A stretch of 64,000 bases of DNA. It comes from Stutzerimonas azotifigens (GTDB taxonomy: Bacteria > Pseudomonadota > Gammaproteobacteria > Pseudomonadales > Pseudomonadaceae). Below, one piece after another: positions 19,516 to 30,610 of this stretch; the stretch's first letter is position 1; each line of letters starts with the position of its first letter. The DNA lies in contig NZ_JAAMRF010000006.1 in NCBI RefSeq assembly GCF_013522725.1, positions 186,001 to 250,000 on the forward strand, written 5' to 3'. The notes under the pieces were generated by a model. The model was not told the origin of the DNA. It ran no database searches and saw nothing but the letters and a program-made list of their open reading frames with translations. The position numbers were made by a program, and so were the translations under genes.

Positions 19516-20831
19516 ACCGACACTCCTTTTGTTCGCTTAGTCTCAGCCTGCTCGAAGCAGACAGCCAGACGCTCGGGCAGAGCATCCCAGGCAATGTTTT
19601 CCTGCTCGCTATCGTCGCGCAGCGGCTTGCAACCTACCACGCGACCCGCCAGCTCGTCCTCTCCCAGAATCAGGGCGAAGCGCGCGCCGCTCTTGTCCGC
19701 CTTCTTGAATTGGCTTTTGAAGCTGCCTCCGCCGGCATTGACCAACAAGCGCAGCCCCGGCAGCGCGTCTCGCAACCGCTCGGCCAACGCCACGGCAGCG
19801 AGTTCCGCCGCTTCGCCGAATGCGCAGACATAGACGTGAGCCGGACGCGCCAGGTGCTCGGGTACGAGCGCCAGGGTTTCCAGCAGCAGCACCAGCCGCT
19901 CGACGCCCATCGCAAAGCCGACGCCCGGCGTGGGCTTGCCACCGAACTGAGTGATCAGACCGTCATAGCGACCACCGGCGCAGACCGTACCCTGAGCACC
20001 CAGGCGATCGGTGACCCACTCGAAAACCGTTCTGCCGTAGTAATCCAGCCCGCGCACCAGCTTGGGGTTGATTTCATAGGCGATGCCGACAGCGTCCAGG
20101 CGCGCCTTGAGCCCTTCAAAATGCGCCCGTGATTCCTCGTCTAGATAATCGTGCAAGGTCGGCGCATCGGCCAGCAGGGCCTGCGTCTGTGCATTCTTGC
20201 TGTCGAGGATACGCAGCGGATTAGTGGTCAGGCGGCGCTGGCTGTCTTCGTCGAGCTGATCGAAGCGCTGCTGAAGATAGGCCACCAAGGCGTCCCGATA
20301 GGTCGCCCGGGCTTCGCTGGAACCCAGACTGTTGAGCTGCAAGGTAACGGCATCGGCCATACCCAGCTGCTTCCACAGACGGGCCGTAAGGATGATCAGC
20401 TCGGCATCGACATCGGGTCCGGGCTGGTTGAACACCTCTACGCCGATCTGATGGAACTGGCGATAGCGCCCCTTCTGCGGTTTCTCGTAGCGAAACATCG
20501 GGCCGGTGTACCAAAGCTTCTGCACCTGTCCGCCACCCGTCATGCCGTGTTCGAGCACGGCCCGAACGCAGCCGGCGGTGCCTTCAGGGCGCAGGGTGAG
20601 CGATTCCTCGTTGCGGTCGAGGAAAGTGTACATTTCCTTGTCGACCACGTCGGTGCCCTCGCCAATGCCACGGGCGAACAATTCGGTCAACTCGAGAATA
20701 GGCAGGCGGATTTCGCTGTAGCCGTAGGCGTCTAGCAATTCGGCGAAAGTGCTTTCCAGATAGCGCCAAACGGGCGTCTGTCCGGGCAGGATGTCGTTCA
20801 TGCCACGGATGGCTTGCAGGGACTTGCTCAA
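19512..20831 (-). CDS. hisS: Histidyl-tRNA synthetase
   Basis: Class II aminoacyl-tRNA synthetase charging tRNA-His. The 439-residue product is slightly longer than usual because of a C-terminal tail ending in TKRTKGVSV. Motif 2 ([20 protein letters not shown]) and the histidine-specific signatures [15 protein letters not shown] and AGGRYDGL are intact, followed by the anticodon-binding domain. It sits between ispG and yfgM on the same strand. Confidence 0.98.
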   Translation of the reverse strand: MSKSLQAIRGMNDILPGQTPVWRYLESTFAELLDAYGYSEIRLPILELTELFARGIGEGTDVVDKEMYTFLDRNEESLTLRPEGTAGCVRAVLEHGMTGGGQVQKLWYTGPMFRYEKPQKGRYRQFHQIGVEVFNQPGPDVDAELIILTARLWKQLGMADAVTLQLNSLGSSEARATYRDALVAYLQQRFDQLDEDSQRRLTTNPLRILDSKNAQTQALLADAPTLHDYLDEESRAHFEGLKARLDAVGIAYEINPKLVRGLDYYGRTVFEWVTDRLGAQGTVCAGGRYDGLITQFGGKPTPGVGFAMGVERLVLLLETLALVPEHLARPAHVYVCAFGEAAELAAVALAERLRDALPGLRLLVNAGGGSFKSQFKKADKSGARFALILGEDELAGRVVGCKPLRDDSEQENIAWDALPERLAVCFEQAETKRTKGVSV

Positions 20832-20845
20832 GTATTTTCCTTAGG

Positions 20846-21964
20846 TCAGCTGCGCAGGATCAGCGCCGCATCGGCTTCGAGCTTTTCGGCGGCCTTGCGC
20901 CGAATCAGCTGCTCCAGCTCATCGACCAGATTGTCGTTGGTAAGCTTCTGGGCTGGCTTGCCGTCGATATAGATCAGGTTGTTCGGCGTTCCGCCGGTCA
21001 GGCCGACATGCGCCTCCTTCGCTTCACCAGGGCCGTTGACCACGCAGCCGATCACCGCTACGTCCAGCGGTACCAGCAAATCATCGAGCCGGCCTTCCAG
21101 CTCGTTCATGGTCTTGACCACATCAAAGTTCTGTCGCGAGCAACTCGGGCACGCAATGAAGTTAATGCCCCGCGAACGCAGGTGCAGCGACTTGAGAATA
21201 TCGAACCCGACTTTGATCTCTTCCACCGGGTCGGCAGCGAGCGAGATGCGAATGGTGTCGCCGATACCTTCAGCCAGCAGCATGCCGAGGCCGACCGAGG
21301 ACTTCACGGTACCCGAGCGCAGCCCGCCAGCTTCGGTAATGCCCAGGTGCAGCGGTTGCTCGATCTGCCTGGCCAGCAGTCGATAGGCTTCTACCGCCAT
21401 GAACACGTCAGAGGCCTTCACGCTGACCTTGAAGTCAGGGAAATTCAGGCGATCCAGATGCTCGACATGGCGCAACGCCGACTCGACCAGCGCTTCGGGT
21501 GTGGGCTCACCGTACTTCTTCTGCAGGTCCTTTTCCAGCGAGCCGGCATTGACGCCGATCCGAATCGGAATACCGCGATCACGTGCGGCCTCGACCACAG
21601 CCTTGACGCGATCTTCACGCCCGATGTTGCCCGGGTTGATGCGCAGGCAATCGACGCCAAGCTCGGCGACACGCAGGGCGATCTGGTAATCGAAGTGGAT
21701 GTCGGCCACCAGCGGCAGTTCGGCACGCTGCTTGATCCGGCCAAAGGCTTCGGCAGCATCCATGTCGGGCACCGACACCCGCACGATGTCCGCGCCGGCG
21801 TCCTGCAGGCGCTTGATCTGCGCGACGGTAGCGTCGACATCGCAGGTATCGGTGTTGGTCATGCTCTGCACGGCAATAGGTGCGTCCCCACCTACGGGCA
21901 CGGAGCCTACCCAGATCTTGCGCGACAGGCGTCGTTTGATACGAGACTCGGAATGCATGCTCAT
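20846..21964 (-). CDS. ispG: 4-hydroxy-3-methylbut-2-enyl-diphosphate synthase
   Basis: Iron-sulfur enzyme of the MEP isoprenoid pathway, converting MEcPP to HMBPP. The 372-residue product has a TIM barrel ([15 protein letters not shown] at the start) and a C-terminal domain holding the [4Fe-4S] cysteines in [12 protein letters not shown] and [11 protein letters not shown]. The start overlaps the end of rodZ by 4 bases (21961-21964). The pilF-rodZ-ispG-hisS order is standard in pseudomonads. The enzyme needs Fe-S clusters, and the isc operon lies about 3.6 kb upstream on the same strand. Confidence 0.98.
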   Translation of the reverse strand: MSMHSESRIKRRLSRKIWVGSVPVGGDAPIAVQSMTNTDTCDVDATVAQIKRLQDAGADIVRVSVPDMDAAEAFGRIKQRAELPLVADIHFDYQIALRVAELGVDCLRINPGNIGREDRVKAVVEAARDRGIPIRIGVNAGSLEKDLQKKYGEPTPEALVESALRHVEHLDRLNFPDFKVSVKASDVFMAVEAYRLLARQIEQPLHLGITEAGGLRSGTVKSSVGLGMLLAEGIGDTIRISLAADPVEEIKVGFDILKSLHLRSRGINFIACPSCSRQNFDVVKTMNELEGRLDDLLVPLDVAVIGCVVNGPGEAKEAHVGLTGGTPNNLIYIDGKPAQKLTNDNLVDELEQLIRRKAAEKLEADAALILRS

Positions 21965-23007
21965 TGTCCGACCTTAAAGCGTGCCGTTTCGCCACGCAGG
22001 TGAGGCGCTAGGCTTACGGATTCGCCGTTGTAACTAACTTGCGCTCCGCGGGCGTATCCCAGGTGGATGTCCAGCGGCGCACGACCGGTGACGGTACGCG
22101 TGGTCCCGGCGCGGATCAGCGCACTGACCAGCACGCGGCCATCGGCATCGATGACTCGCGTCCAGCAATCGGCCGTGAACGACAGCTCCAGCTGCCCTTC
22201 TCCGGTGGCCACGGCCGCAGGAGCCTGGGCCGTTGCAGAAGGCGTTTCGGGAGTTTCGAGAGCCGCGTCTGAAGCAGCCGGCTCGCTTTCCGGTGGCGCT
22301 GACGCTGGCGCGGCTGTGTCTTGCTGCTCCTGACTCGCCGGTGCAGCGGTGATATCGGCTTCGGGAACAGTCGCTTCGGCCGCCTCGCTGCCTTGACTGA
22401 GCTCCAGCGGCGCCTCGCCTTCGGCGTCGGGCTGCTGGCCAACCAGCGACGGCAAAGATATGTCCTCGCTCTGGCGCCCCGCCTCGACCGCTTGGTCTTC
22501 AGGCTCGTCGAAAACATGTATTTGCGTCGTGCCGTCGGCACCTTCCACTTCGATGTGCTCGAGCGATGAGCTTGCCGGCGAGCCGGTATTTCGAGAAGAC
22601 TGGTCCTGCCACCATATGAACCCGGCGCCAATCAACACCAGCAGCAGCACGAAGCTGAAGAAACGCAGCACGTTATGAGACAACCTGACCGGCTCTTCGA
22701 TGCGGCCAAGCGCGTGGACACTGCTGCCGCTCGCATCGGTGCCGGTGTAGCGATCGAACTCGCCGACCAGTTGCGTCTGATCGAGCCCGACCAGCTTGGC
22801 ATAGGCTCGCACGTAGCCGCGCGCGAAGGTATGGCCCGGTGCCTGAGAGAAATCGCCCGCTTCGATCTGGCCGATCAGCCGTTCCGAAAGATTGAGCTGC
22901 GAGGCCACCGCCGCAACGGACCAGCCCTTGGCTTCCCGCGCGTGGCGCAGCGTTTCGCCCGGATTGCCGGAGGTCGGCACAACAGCTTCGGGTTGTGAAA
23001 CTTTCAT
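21961..23007 (-). CDS. rodZ: Cytoskeletal protein RodZ
   Basis: Membrane protein that links MreB filaments to the cell-wall elongation machinery and maintains rod shape. The 348-residue product has an N-terminal helix-turn-helix domain (about 15-80: [19 protein letters not shown] and [13 protein letters not shown]), a transmembrane helix at about 112-132, a low-complexity Ala/Glu/Pro-rich linker, and a C-terminal beta domain (DUF4115; [18 protein letters not shown]). It overlaps pilF upstream and ispG downstream by 4 bases each. Confidence 0.95.
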   Translation of the reverse strand: MKVSQPEAVVPTSGNPGETLRHAREAKGWSVAAVASQLNLSERLIGQIEAGDFSQAPGHTFARGYVRAYAKLVGLDQTQLVGEFDRYTGTDASGSSVHALGRIEEPVRLSHNVLRFFSFVLLLVLIGAGFIWWQDQSSRNTGSPASSSLEHIEVEGADGTTQIHVFDEPEDQAVEAGRQSEDISLPSLVGQQPDAEGEAPLELSQGSEAAEATVPEADITAAPASQEQQDTAAPASAPPESEPAASDAALETPETPSATAQAPAAVATGEGQLELSFTADCWTRVIDADGRVLVSALIRAGTTRTVTGRAPLDIHLGYARGAQVSYNGESVSLAPHLRGETARFKVGQ

Positions 23008-23762
23008 CGTTGCTCCGAAAGATATTGCTGATACTCCGGCGAGCCCGGATACAGGCGCCGCAGCTGGAGTGCCAGCGTCGCTGCGCGATCACGGTCATCG
23101 TGGATGTTCGCCAGTCGAATACCCAACAGCAGGCTGCGCGCGTTCTGCTCGGCCAACCGGCTGTAGCGTTCATAGTAGCCCCGTGCGGGCACGTAGTTCT
23201 TCGACTGGTAAGACAGCATCGCCATCTCCAGCAGTGCGCGGGGCTGGCGCGCATTGAGCCGCAGAGCACGTTCGAAGTATGCCTCAGCCTCCTGCGGCTG
23301 TTTCAGCTGGAGCGCCGTCAGCCCCATGTTCTCGAACACGCGGGAACGCTCGGTGTACAGATTATCCGCGGACGCCTGGGTGAAGCGCTGCATGGCCTCC
23401 TCGTAACGTCCGCGCTCGAAAAGAAAGCTGCCGTAGTTGTTGAGGATGCGAGGATCGCTGCGAATCGACAGCGCCTCACGGTAATGCTTGTCGGCTAGCT
23501 CGTATTCCATCTCGGTCTGGAATACCAGGGCCAGTGCGGTATGCGCATCCGCGCTGCGCGAATCGAGATCCAGCGCCTGCCTCAGCGGAACCTTGGCGCG
23601 CGACGTATCGCCCTGTTGCAGATAGCCGATGCCCAACTGGATGTAGGCATCACGCGCCTCGTCTCGCCCGGCGGCGGTTTTCATCGGATCGACGTTGCCC
23701 GTGGACACGCAACCGTGGAGCAGACCGGCAAGCAGAAGCAGCAGCGCAATGCGCGAAAACAT
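23004..23762 (-). CDS. pilF: Type IV pilus biogenesis lipoprotein PilF (PilW)
   Basis: Outer-membrane lipoprotein pilotin that guides assembly of the PilQ secretin. The 252-residue product starts with a lipoprotein signal (IALLLLLAGLLHGC, Cys18) followed by about six TPR motifs (YIQLGIGYLQQGD, NNYGSFLFERGRYEEAMQ, ENMGLTALQLKQPQEAEAYF). It lies between rlmN and rodZ in the conserved order; other pilus genes are not in the window. Confidence 0.93.
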   Translation of the reverse strand: MFSRIALLLLLAGLLHGCVSTGNVDPMKTAAGRDEARDAYIQLGIGYLQQGDTSRAKVPLRQALDLDSRSADAHTALALVFQTEMEYELADKHYREALSIRSDPRILNNYGSFLFERGRYEEAMQRFTQASADNLYTERSRVFENMGLTALQLKQPQEAEAYFERALRLNARQPRALLEMAMLSYQSKNYVPARGYYERYSRLAEQNARSLLLGIRLANIHDDRDRAATLALQLRRLYPGSPEYQQYLSEQR

Positions 23763-23773
23763 GGATTTCCCCC

Positions 23774-24922
23774 TCAGGAACGGTTCGTAGCGAGATGCGC
23801 CGCACCCGGCTCGCTCTGCAGCTCACGTACAGCGATGTAGCGCTCGCTTCGACGTGTACGGTCCATCACTTGACCGACCAGCTGACCGCAGGCGGCATCA
23901 ATATCTTCGCCGCGGGTGGTACGCACCGTCACATTGTGCCCGGCTTTATGCAGGATGTCCTGAAAACGGCGAATGGCATTGTTGCTGGGCCGCTCATATC
24001 CCGAATGGGGGAAGGGATTGAACGGGATCAGATTGATCTTGCAGGGGATGTCCGCCAGCAGCTCGATCATCTGCGAGGCGTGCTCGGGCTGGTCGTTGAC
24101 GCCTTTGAGCAGGGTGTACTCGATGGTCAGCACCCGCTTTTCGCCGAGCCTCGAAATGTAACGCTGGCAGGCTGCCAGCAACATTTCGAGTGGATATTTC
24201 TTGTTGATCGGGACCAGGGTGTTGCGCAGTTCGTCGTTAGGCGCGTGCAGCGACAACGCCAGCGACACGTCGATGACTTTGGCCAGCTCGTCGATCATCG
24301 GTACAACGCCGGAGGTCGAAAGCGTCACCTTGCGCTTGGAAATGCCGTAGCCCAAGTCGTCCATCATGATCTGCATGGCCGCCACGACATTGTCGAAATT
24401 CAGCAGCGGCTCGCCCATGCCCATCATCACCACATTGGTGATGGCGCGGTCGATCTTGGCTGGTACGGAGCCGAACGACTTGTTGGCAATCCATACCTGG
24501 CCGATGACTTCTGCGGCAGTGAGGTTGCTGTTGAAACCCTGCTTGCCGGTGGAGCAGAAACTGCAATCCAGCGCACAGCCGGCCTGGGACGACACGCACA
24601 GCGTGCCGCGACCACCCTGCGGGATATAAACGGTCTCGACGCAACTGCCCGAAGCCACGCGAACCACCCATTTGCGGGTGCCGTCGCTCGAGATGTCCTC
24701 GCTGACGATCTCGGGGCCGCGGATTTCGGCGCGGGCCTTGAGCTTTTCGCGCAAGGCCTTGCCGACGTTGGTCATGGCGTCGAAATCATCGACGCCAAAG
24801 TGGTGAATCCACTTCATGATCTGACCGGCACGGAAGCGTTTCTCGCCCATGGACTCGAAGAAGCTTTCCAACTGCGGCTGGGTCAGACCCAGCAGATTGA
24901 CTTTACCGGTCGATTCACTCAT
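23774..24922 (-). CDS. rlmN: 23S rRNA/tRNA adenine C2-methyltransferase RlmN
   Basis: Radical-SAM enzyme that methylates A2503 of 23S rRNA and A37 of some tRNAs. The 382-residue product carries the radical-SAM cluster motif CALDCSFC (Cys116, 120, 123). The C-terminal methyl-relay cysteine lies in DIDAACGQL. Family blocks [16 protein letters not shown] and [15 protein letters not shown] are present. It is the first gene after ndk on the same strand, with a 21-base gap. Confidence 0.97.
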   Translation of the reverse strand: MSESTGKVNLLGLTQPQLESFFESMGEKRFRAGQIMKWIHHFGVDDFDAMTNVGKALREKLKARAEIRGPEIVSEDISSDGTRKWVVRVASGSCVETVYIPQGGRGTLCVSSQAGCALDCSFCSTGKQGFNSNLTAAEVIGQVWIANKSFGSVPAKIDRAITNVVMMGMGEPLLNFDNVVAAMQIMMDDLGYGISKRKVTLSTSGVVPMIDELAKVIDVSLALSLHAPNDELRNTLVPINKKYPLEMLLAACQRYISRLGEKRVLTIEYTLLKGVNDQPEHASQMIELLADIPCKINLIPFNPFPHSGYERPSNNAIRRFQDILHKAGHNVTVRTTRGEDIDAACGQLVGQVMDRTRRSERYIAVRELQSEPGAAHLATNRS

Positions 24923-24943
24923 GAATTCACCCTCGCTCGGAGA

Positions 24944-25375
24944 TCAGCGAATGCGGGCACACACTTCGGTGGCGGCGAAAAAGTAGGAGATTTCGCGCGC
25001 TGCGGAGGCTTCGGAATCCGAGCCATGCACGGCGTTCTCGTCGATCGAGACGGCGAAATCGGCGCGGATGGTACCGGCGTCGGCTTTCTTCGGATCGGTA
25101 GCGCCCATCAGCTCGCGGTTCTTGGCGATGGCGCCCTCACCTTCGAGGACCTGAACGACCACAGGGCCGGAGGTCATGAAGGAAACCAGATCCTTGAAGA
25201 ACGGACGCTCTTTGTGCTCGGCGTAGAAACCACCGGCTTCACGCTCGGACAGCTGAACCATCTTGGCAGCCACGACACGAAGGCCAGCTTTCTCGAAACG
25301 CGTGACGATCTCACCGACCACGTTCTTCGAAACGGCGTCAGGCTTGATGATGGAAAGGGTACGTTCGACAGCCAT
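24944..25375 (-). CDS. ndk: Nucleoside diphosphate kinase
   Basis: Transfers the gamma-phosphate among nucleoside di- and triphosphates. The 143-residue product is full length. The phosphohistidine is His117 in [12 protein letters not shown], and the start [12 protein letters not shown] is typical. Upstream lies a hairpin that probably ends the isc transcript; a TATAAT box lies inside that hairpin and may serve ndk. Confidence 0.98.
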   Translation of the reverse strand: MAVERTLSIIKPDAVSKNVVGEIVTRFEKAGLRVVAAKMVQLSEREAGGFYAEHKERPFFKDLVSFMTSGPVVVQVLEGEGAIAKNRELMGATDPKKADAGTIRADFAVSIDENAVHGSDSEASAAREISYFFAATEVCARIR

Positions 25376-25412
25376 GAAAAAGCTCCAGAATACTGATTAT
25401 TAAAGCGGAAAA

Positions 25413-25438
25413 TTAAACCCGCGGATTATACGCGGGTT
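25413..25438 (-). terminator. Rho-independent terminator of the isc operon
   Basis: On the minus strand, 8-base arms (AACCCGCG and CGCGGGTT) with a 7-base loop are followed by TTTAATTTT. This lies about 170 bases after the iscX stop and before ndk, so it probably ends the isc transcript. Confidence 0.6.
25425..25430 (-). promoter_or_regulatory. Candidate -10 box of ndk
   Basis: A perfect TATAAT lies in the loop of the preceding terminator hairpin on the minus strand, about 50 bases before the ndk ATG. No good -35 box is found at 16-18 bases, so an activator would be needed. Weak evidence. Confidence 0.35.
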
Positions 25439-25609
25439 CAGGTTAAATGCGAGGCCGCGCACCTTAGATGAATGCGCATACCCTGGTCCATTCGCGGCGA
25501 AGACCGCTTGCCGAACTCCAACCCTTCGGTCATGGGGTCGGCTTCGGCCCACCTCTGCGGTTACGGCGCCGCCTGTCGGTAGGCTGTTCGAGGGGTCGCA
25601 AATCAGAGA

Positions 25610-25810
25610 TCAGCCGGCTTCTTCGATCCATGCAGCCTGAATCGCTTCGAGCACCTTTTCACCGCCTCGCTGCGGCGAATCGGAAAACTCCGGCAAGCTG
25701 GTTACCCAGCGATGCAACTCGACGAAATTGACGTAATGCGGATCGATATCCGGTTTCTGCTCGGCGAGCTGGATGGCGATTTCCTGTACGTCCGCCCACA
25801 TGAGAGTCAT
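25610..25810 (-). CDS. iscX: Fe-S assembly protein IscX
   Basis: A 66-residue acidic protein (MTLMWADVQEIAIQL, DIDPHYVNFVELHRWV) that binds IscS and iron and modulates cluster assembly speed in the family. The start at 25810 is the usual one; an ATG 15 bases upstream is also in frame. It is the last gene of the isc operon, 11 bases after fdx. Confidence 0.95.
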   Translation of the reverse strand: MTLMWADVQEIAIQLAEQKPDIDPHYVNFVELHRWVTSLPEFSDSPQRGGEKVLEAIQAAWIEEAG

Positions 25811-25821
25811 GTCCTTGCTCC

Positions 25822-26160
25822 TCAATGCCCTTCGGAAACCTGGTTGATGGTGTAGCGAGGAATCTCGACCACCAGATCCTCATCGGCAACCACCGCCTGG
25901 CAGGAAAGGCGCGAACTCGGCTCCAACCCCCAGGCCTTGTCGAGCATGTCGTCCTCGAGTTCGTCGGACGCCTCAAGCGAGGCGAAGCCTTCACGAATCA
26001 CGACGTGACAGGTCGTGCAGGCACAGGACTTCTCGCAAGCATGTTCGATATCGATGCCATTGCGCAACGCCGCGTCCAGCACGGTTTCGCCGGCTTGTGC
26101 CTCGACTACCGCGCCATCAGGGCAGTGCTCGGCGTGGGGAAGAAAAATGATCTGGGGCAT
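25822..26160 (-). CDS. fdx: ISC-type [2Fe-2S] ferredoxin
   Basis: A 112-residue adrenodoxin-like ferredoxin that supplies electrons for Fe-S cluster building. The cluster ligands are Cys42, Cys48, Cys51 (ACEKSCACTTCHV) and Cys87 (RLSCQAV), with the same numbering as E. coli Fdx. It lies between hscA and iscX, with 6 and 11 base gaps. Confidence 0.97.
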   Translation of the reverse strand: MPQIIFLPHAEHCPDGAVVEAQAGETVLDAALRNGIDIEHACEKSCACTTCHVVIREGFASLEASDELEDDMLDKAWGLEPSSRLSCQAVVADEDLVVEIPRYTINQVSEGH

Positions 26161-26166
26161 CAGGGG

Positions 26167-28029
26167 TCAATCCTCGAGTTCGTTCAGCCGCCGTCCGGCC
26201 AGGGCAGCCTTGACGGTGGTATCCATGCGCCGTGCGGCGAAAGCGTCGGTGATCTGGCTCAGCCGCCTGGTCTGATGCTCGAGCGCATCGACATCCGAGC
26301 TGTCCAGCAGCACACGCAGCTGCTCGAGCTGCTCGTCGATGGCCACACGCTCTTCCGTGTCGAGCAGCCGCTCGCCATCGGCCTGCAGCGCGGCATCGAC
26401 CGCCTCCACCAGGCGCCGGGCATCGACCTGCTGCTCGCGCAGGGTGCGCGCGGCCATATCCTCGTCAGCCTTGTGGAACGAGTCTTCGAGCATCTTCGCG
26501 ATTTCACCATCCGTCAGGCCGTAGGAAGGCTTGACCTGGATGCTCGCCTCCACGCCGGAAGCGAGCTCGCGCGCCGATACGCTGAGCAAGCCATCGGCAT
26601 CAACCTGGAAGGTCACCCGGATCTTCGCCGCACCCGCCACCATCGGCGGAATGCCGCGCAGCTCGAAACGCGCCAGCGAACGGCAGTCAGTGATCAGCTC
26701 GCGCTCGCCCTGCAGCACGTGGATCATCATGGCCGTCTGGCCATCCTTGTAGGTGGTGAAATCCTGGGCGCGGGCCACCGGAATGGTGGTGTTGCGCGGG
26801 ATGATCTTTTCCATCAACCCGCCCATGGTTTCCAGTCCGAGCGAGAGCGGAATGACGTCCAACAGCAGCAACTCGTCGCCACCACGATTGTTGCCCGCCA
26901 GAGTTTCAGCCTGGATAGCCGCACCAATGGCCACCACTTCGTCCGGGTCGATATTGGTCAGCGGCTCGCGGCCGAAGAGTTCGCCGACCTGCTCGCGCAC
27001 CCGCGGCACGCGAGTCGAGCCACCGACCATCACCACCGCACCAATTTCGTCGAGCTCGATACCCGAGTCGCGCACCACACGGCGACAGGACTTCAGACTG
27101 CGGGCGATCAGCGGATCGATCAGAGCGTTGAACGCTTCACGGCTAAGCAGGCCCTGCCAGCCGGCATAAGCGACTTCCACTTGTCCGACCTGGCTCAACT
27201 GCTCCTTGGCATCACAGGCAACCTTGAGCAACGCACGTTGGGCACCTGGATCGAGGTCTGCCGAGACACCGGCTTGCTGGAGAATCCACGCCGCCAGCGC
27301 ATGATCGAAGTCATCGCCACCGAGAGCGGTGTCACCGCCCGTCGCCAGCACTTCGAATACGCCCTTGGACAGCCGCAGAATCGAGATATCGAAGGTTCCA
27401 CCGCCCAGGTCGTAGATCGCGACGAGCCCTTCGGCCTGCTGATCGAGCCCATAGGCGACAGCGGCCGCGGTCGGCTCGTTGAGTAGACGCAGCACATTCA
27501 ACCCCGCCAATCGAGCGGCATCCTTGGTGGCCTGGCGCTGCGCATCATCGAAGTACGCCGGAACCGTGATCACGGCCCCTACCAGATCGCCACCCAAAGC
27601 CGCTTCGGCACGCTCGCGCAAGCTGCGCAGGATTTCGGCAGAAACTTCCACCGGGCTTTTGGCGCCCTGCACGGTTTCGATGAAGGGCATCTGGGACTGC
27701 CCCTCGCTGAAGCGATAAGGAAGCTGCTCGCCGAGCTGGGTGACATCACCTATACCGCGCCCCATCAGTCGCTTGACCGACAGGATGGTATTGAGCGGAT
27801 CACTGGAGGCGGCCAGCTTGGCTTGACGACCGACCTCGACCGCTCCAGGCAGGTAGCGGACGGCGGACGGCAGAATGACCTCGCCATCCGCATCGGGCAG
27901 CGGCGCGGTGACACCGCTGCGCAGAGCAGCGACGAGGGAATTGGTGGTGCCCAGGTCGATGCCAACGGCCAGGCGACGCTGGTGTGGCTGGGGGCTTTGC
28001 CCGGGTTCGGCTATCTGGAGTAAGGCCAT
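26167..28029 (-). CDS. hscA: Fe-S Hsp70 chaperone HscA
   Basis: DnaK-family ATPase that pulls the nascent cluster off IscU. The 620-residue product has the actin-like ATPase domain ([14 protein letters not shown] near 22, [25 protein letters not shown]) and a substrate-binding domain with a helical lid. IscU in the same operon carries the LPPVK motif recognised by this chaperone. It lies between hscB and fdx. Confidence 0.97.
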   Translation of the reverse strand: MALLQIAEPGQSPQPHQRRLAVGIDLGTTNSLVAALRSGVTAPLPDADGEVILPSAVRYLPGAVEVGRQAKLAASSDPLNTILSVKRLMGRGIGDVTQLGEQLPYRFSEGQSQMPFIETVQGAKSPVEVSAEILRSLRERAEAALGGDLVGAVITVPAYFDDAQRQATKDAARLAGLNVLRLLNEPTAAAVAYGLDQQAEGLVAIYDLGGGTFDISILRLSKGVFEVLATGGDTALGGDDFDHALAAWILQQAGVSADLDPGAQRALLKVACDAKEQLSQVGQVEVAYAGWQGLLSREAFNALIDPLIARSLKSCRRVVRDSGIELDEIGAVVMVGGSTRVPRVREQVGELFGREPLTNIDPDEVVAIGAAIQAETLAGNNRGGDELLLLDVIPLSLGLETMGGLMEKIIPRNTTIPVARAQDFTTYKDGQTAMMIHVLQGERELITDCRSLARFELRGIPPMVAGAAKIRVTFQVDADGLLSVSARELASGVEASIQVKPSYGLTDGEIAKMLEDSFHKADEDMAARTLREQQVDARRLVEAVDAALQADGERLLDTEERVAIDEQLEQLRVLLDSSDVDALEHQTRRLSQITDAFAARRMDTTVKAALAGRRLNELED

Positions 28030-28069
28030 GTCTGTCTAATATCGGGCGCGCGCCTGAGCGCAGCGCGAG

Positions 28070-28591
28070 TTAATCGTCGAGGCGCTCTTCCAACTGGCGC
28101 ACTTCATGGGACAGCTTGTCGAGGAACTGCATGCGCCGTACCAGGCGCTCGGCCTCGTCATGCACCTGCTCGTCCTGCCAGCACCGGGAGAAGGCTTCGT
28201 TGAGCTGCTGCTGCGCACGCTTGAGGCGTGACTTGAAAGCGGCAACACCCTCGAGATCGGCGCTGTCGTGCAGATCTTCGAGCTCCTCGCGCCACTGCAT
28301 CTGCTGCATCAGGAATTCGGGATCCTGAACGGTCGCCTCGAGCGGCACCTCATGGCCGCGCAGCGTCAGGAGATAACGTGCCCGACGAGTCGGACTGCGC
28401 AACACCTGATAAGCCTCATTGAGGTTGGCCGACTGTTCGATCGCCCGGCGCTGCTCGCGCTCGTCGGCATCGGCGAAGCGATCCGGATGGACCGCGCGTG
28501 CCAGCTCGCGATAGCGCGCCGAAAGATTGTCCAGGTCCAGCTCGAAAGCGGGCTGTAAATCGAACAGCGCAAAGTGACAGGGATTACCCAC
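28070..28591 (-). CDS. hscB: Fe-S J-protein co-chaperone HscB
   Basis: A 173-residue J-domain protein that delivers IscU to HscA and stimulates its ATPase. The J-domain HPD motif is at 35-37 (ARAVHPDRF), followed by the C-terminal three-helix IscU-binding domain ([15 protein letters not shown]). It is 7 bases after iscA and 40 bases before hscA. Confidence 0.97.
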   Translation of the reverse strand: MGNPCHFALFDLQPAFELDLDNLSARYRELARAVHPDRFADADEREQRRAIEQSANLNEAYQVLRSPTRRARYLLTLRGHEVPLEATVQDPEFLMQQMQWREELEDLHDSADLEGVAAFKSRLKRAQQQLNEAFSRCWQDEQVHDEAERLVRRMQFLDKLSHEVRQLEERLDD

Positions 28592-28598
28592 AGCAACC

Positions 28599-28922
28599 TC
28601 AGATATTGAAGCTTTCGCCGCAACCGCATTCGCCGCGCACGTTCGGGTTATTGAACTTGAAGCCTTCGTTCAAGCCCTCGCGCACAAAATCGAGTTCGGT
28701 ACCGTCGAGGTAGACCAGGCTCTTGGGATCAATGATGACCTTCACGCCATGGTTCTCGAATACCTTGTCCTCGGCGGCCGTCTCGTCGACGAACTCGAGC
28801 ACATAGGCCAGCCCCGAACAACCCGTGGTGCGCACACCCAGGCGGATGCCCTCGCCTCGCCCGCGCCCGTCAAGGGAGCGGCGAATGTGCTGAGCCGCGG
28901 CGGGCGTCATGGTGATAGCCAT
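28599..28922 (-). CDS. iscA: A-type Fe-S carrier IscA
   Basis: A 107-residue carrier that passes iron-sulfur clusters to target enzymes. The three conserved cysteines are Cys35 (TTGCSGL), Cys99 and Cys101 (ECGCGESF). It lies between iscU and hscB with gaps of 11 and 7 bases. Confidence 0.97.
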   Translation of the reverse strand: MAITMTPAAAQHIRRSLDGRGRGEGIRLGVRTTGCSGLAYVLEFVDETAAEDKVFENHGVKVIIDPKSLVYLDGTELDFVREGLNEGFKFNNPNVRGECGCGESFNI

Positions 28923-28933
28923 CGAGACCTCCT

Positions 28934-29320
28934 TCAGAGCAACCCTTTCTTCTCGCGGTAATCGCGAACCGCTGCCTTGATCGCGTCTTCAGCCAGAACC
29001 GAGCAGTGGATCTTCACCGGCGGCAGCGCCAGCTCTTCGGCCAGTTGGGTGTTCTTGATGGTTTCGGCCTCTTCCAGCGTCTTGCCCTTCATCCACTCGG
29101 TGGCCAGGGAGCTGGAGGCGATCGCCGAACCGCAGCCGTAGGTCTTGAACTTGGCGTCTTCGATGATGCCCTGCTCGTTGACCTTGATCTGCAAACGCAT
29201 CACGTCGCCACACGCGGGCGCGCCGACCATGCCGGTGCCAATGCTCGGATCCTCGGCGTCGAACTTGCCGACGTTGCGCGGGTTTTCGTAGTGGTCGATG
29301 ACCTTTTCACTATATGCCAT
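28934..29320 (-). CDS. iscU: Fe-S scaffold IscU
   Basis: A 128-residue scaffold on which the [2Fe-2S] cluster is built with IscS. The ligands are Cys37 (APACGDV), Cys63 ([10 protein letters not shown]) and Cys106 (HCSVLAEDA). The chaperone-recognition motif LPPVK is at 99-103. It follows iscS by 45 bases. Confidence 0.98.
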   Translation of the reverse strand: MAYSEKVIDHYENPRNVGKFDAEDPSIGTGMVGAPACGDVMRLQIKVNEQGIIEDAKFKTYGCGSAIASSSLATEWMKGKTLEEAETIKNTQLAEELALPPVKIHCSVLAEDAIKAAVRDYREKKGLL

Positions 29321-29365
29321 GGTGCAATCCTCTTTGATTCAGGCGATGCGGCTTCGCGACAGGAC

Positions 29366-30580
29366 TCAGTGGGCTTGCCACTCGACCTTGGAAATGTCGA
29401 CGCCGTCTTTGAACATGTCCCACAGGGGCGAAAGCGCACGCAGCTTGTTCACCGCTTCGCTGATTTTCTGCGCTGCGTAATCAACCTCTTCCTCGGTGGT
29501 GAAACGACCGAAGGTAAAGCGGATCGAGCTATGCGCTAACTCGTCGTTACGACCCAATGCACGCAGCACGTAGGACGGCTCCAGCGAGGCTGAGGTACAG
29601 GCCGAACCGGACGAAACCGCCAGATCCTTGAGCGCCATGATCAGCGACTCGCCTTCAACGTAGTTGAAGCTCAGGTTCAGGTTGTGCGGCACACGAGCGG
29701 TCATGCTGCCGTTGACGTACAACTCTTCCAGATGCTCGACCTGCTTGAAGAAGCGGTCACGCAGTGCGCGGATACGCTCGTTTTCCTGGGTCATTTCCAG
29801 CTTGGCGAGGCGGAAGGCCTCGCCCATGCCGACCAGCTGATGAGTTGCCAGGGTGCCGGAACGCATGCCCCGCTCGTGTCCGCCGCCATGCATCTGCGCC
29901 TCGATGCGCACGCGCGGCTTGCGTCGAACGTAGAGCGCGCCTACGCCTTTGGGGCCATAGGTCTTGTGGGCAGAAAAGGACATCAGGTCGACCTTGAGCT
30001 TTTCCAGGTCGATCTCGACCTTGCCGGTCGACTGCGCGGCATCGACATGGAACAGCACGCCCTTCGAACGCGTCAGTTCGCCGATCGCGGCAATGTCGTT
30101 GATGGTGCCGATCTCGTTGTTGACGTGCATCACCGAGACCAGAATGGTGTCTTCGCGCAGCGCCGCCTCGACCATGGCCGGGGTGACGATACCGTCTTCG
30201 CCGGGCTCCAGATAGGTGACCTCGAAGCCTTCACGCTCCAACTGACGAGCCGTATCCAGAACCGCCTTGTGCTCGATCTTGGTGGTGACGATGTGCTTGC
30301 CCTTGGAGGCGTAAAAATGCGCGACACCCTTGATCGCCAGGTTGTCGGACTCGGTGGCACCGGAAGTCCAGACAATTTCGCGCGGGTCGGCATTGACCAA
30401 GTCGGCCACCTGCCGACGCGCGTTCTCCGCAGCTTCTTCAGCGCGCCAGCCGAAGGCATGGGAACGCGAGGCCGGGTTGCCGAAATTGCCTTCATGGGTA
30501 AGGCATTCGATCATTTTTTCGGCGACGCGCGGATCTACCGGTGTGGTAGCGGAATAATCGAGATAAATCGGTAATTTCAT
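29366..30580 (-). CDS. iscS: Cysteine desulfurase IscS
   Basis: PLP enzyme that takes sulfur from cysteine for Fe-S clusters and tRNA thiolation. The 404-residue product has the PLP lysine Lys206 ([12 protein letters not shown]) and the persulfide cysteine Cys328 ([17 protein letters not shown]), at the E. coli positions. It is the second gene of the operon, after iscR. Confidence 0.98.
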   Translation of the reverse strand: MKLPIYLDYSATTPVDPRVAEKMIECLTHEGNFGNPASRSHAFGWRAEEAAENARRQVADLVNADPREIVWTSGATESDNLAIKGVAHFYASKGKHIVTTKIEHKAVLDTARQLEREGFEVTYLEPGEDGIVTPAMVEAALREDTILVSVMHVNNEIGTINDIAAIGELTRSKGVLFHVDAAQSTGKVEIDLEKLKVDLMSFSAHKTYGPKGVGALYVRRKPRVRIEAQMHGGGHERGMRSGTLATHQLVGMGEAFRLAKLEMTQENERIRALRDRFFKQVEHLEELYVNGSMTARVPHNLNLSFNYVEGESLIMALKDLAVSSGSACTSASLEPSYVLRALGRNDELAHSSIRFTFGRFTTEEEVDYAAQKISEAVNKLRALSPLWDMFKDGVDISKVEWQAH

Positions 30581-30610
30581 CAGGTATCTCCTATCAGGCG
30601 GTCGCCCGTC

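Noticed and set aside
23534-25396. Plus-strand open frame of 620 codons opposite pilF, rlmN and ndk
   Set aside because: It crosses three real genes on the other strand and has no motif of its own.
25825-27486. Plus-strand open frame of 553 codons opposite fdx and hscA
   Set aside because: Shadow of the isc genes; no start signal or domain.
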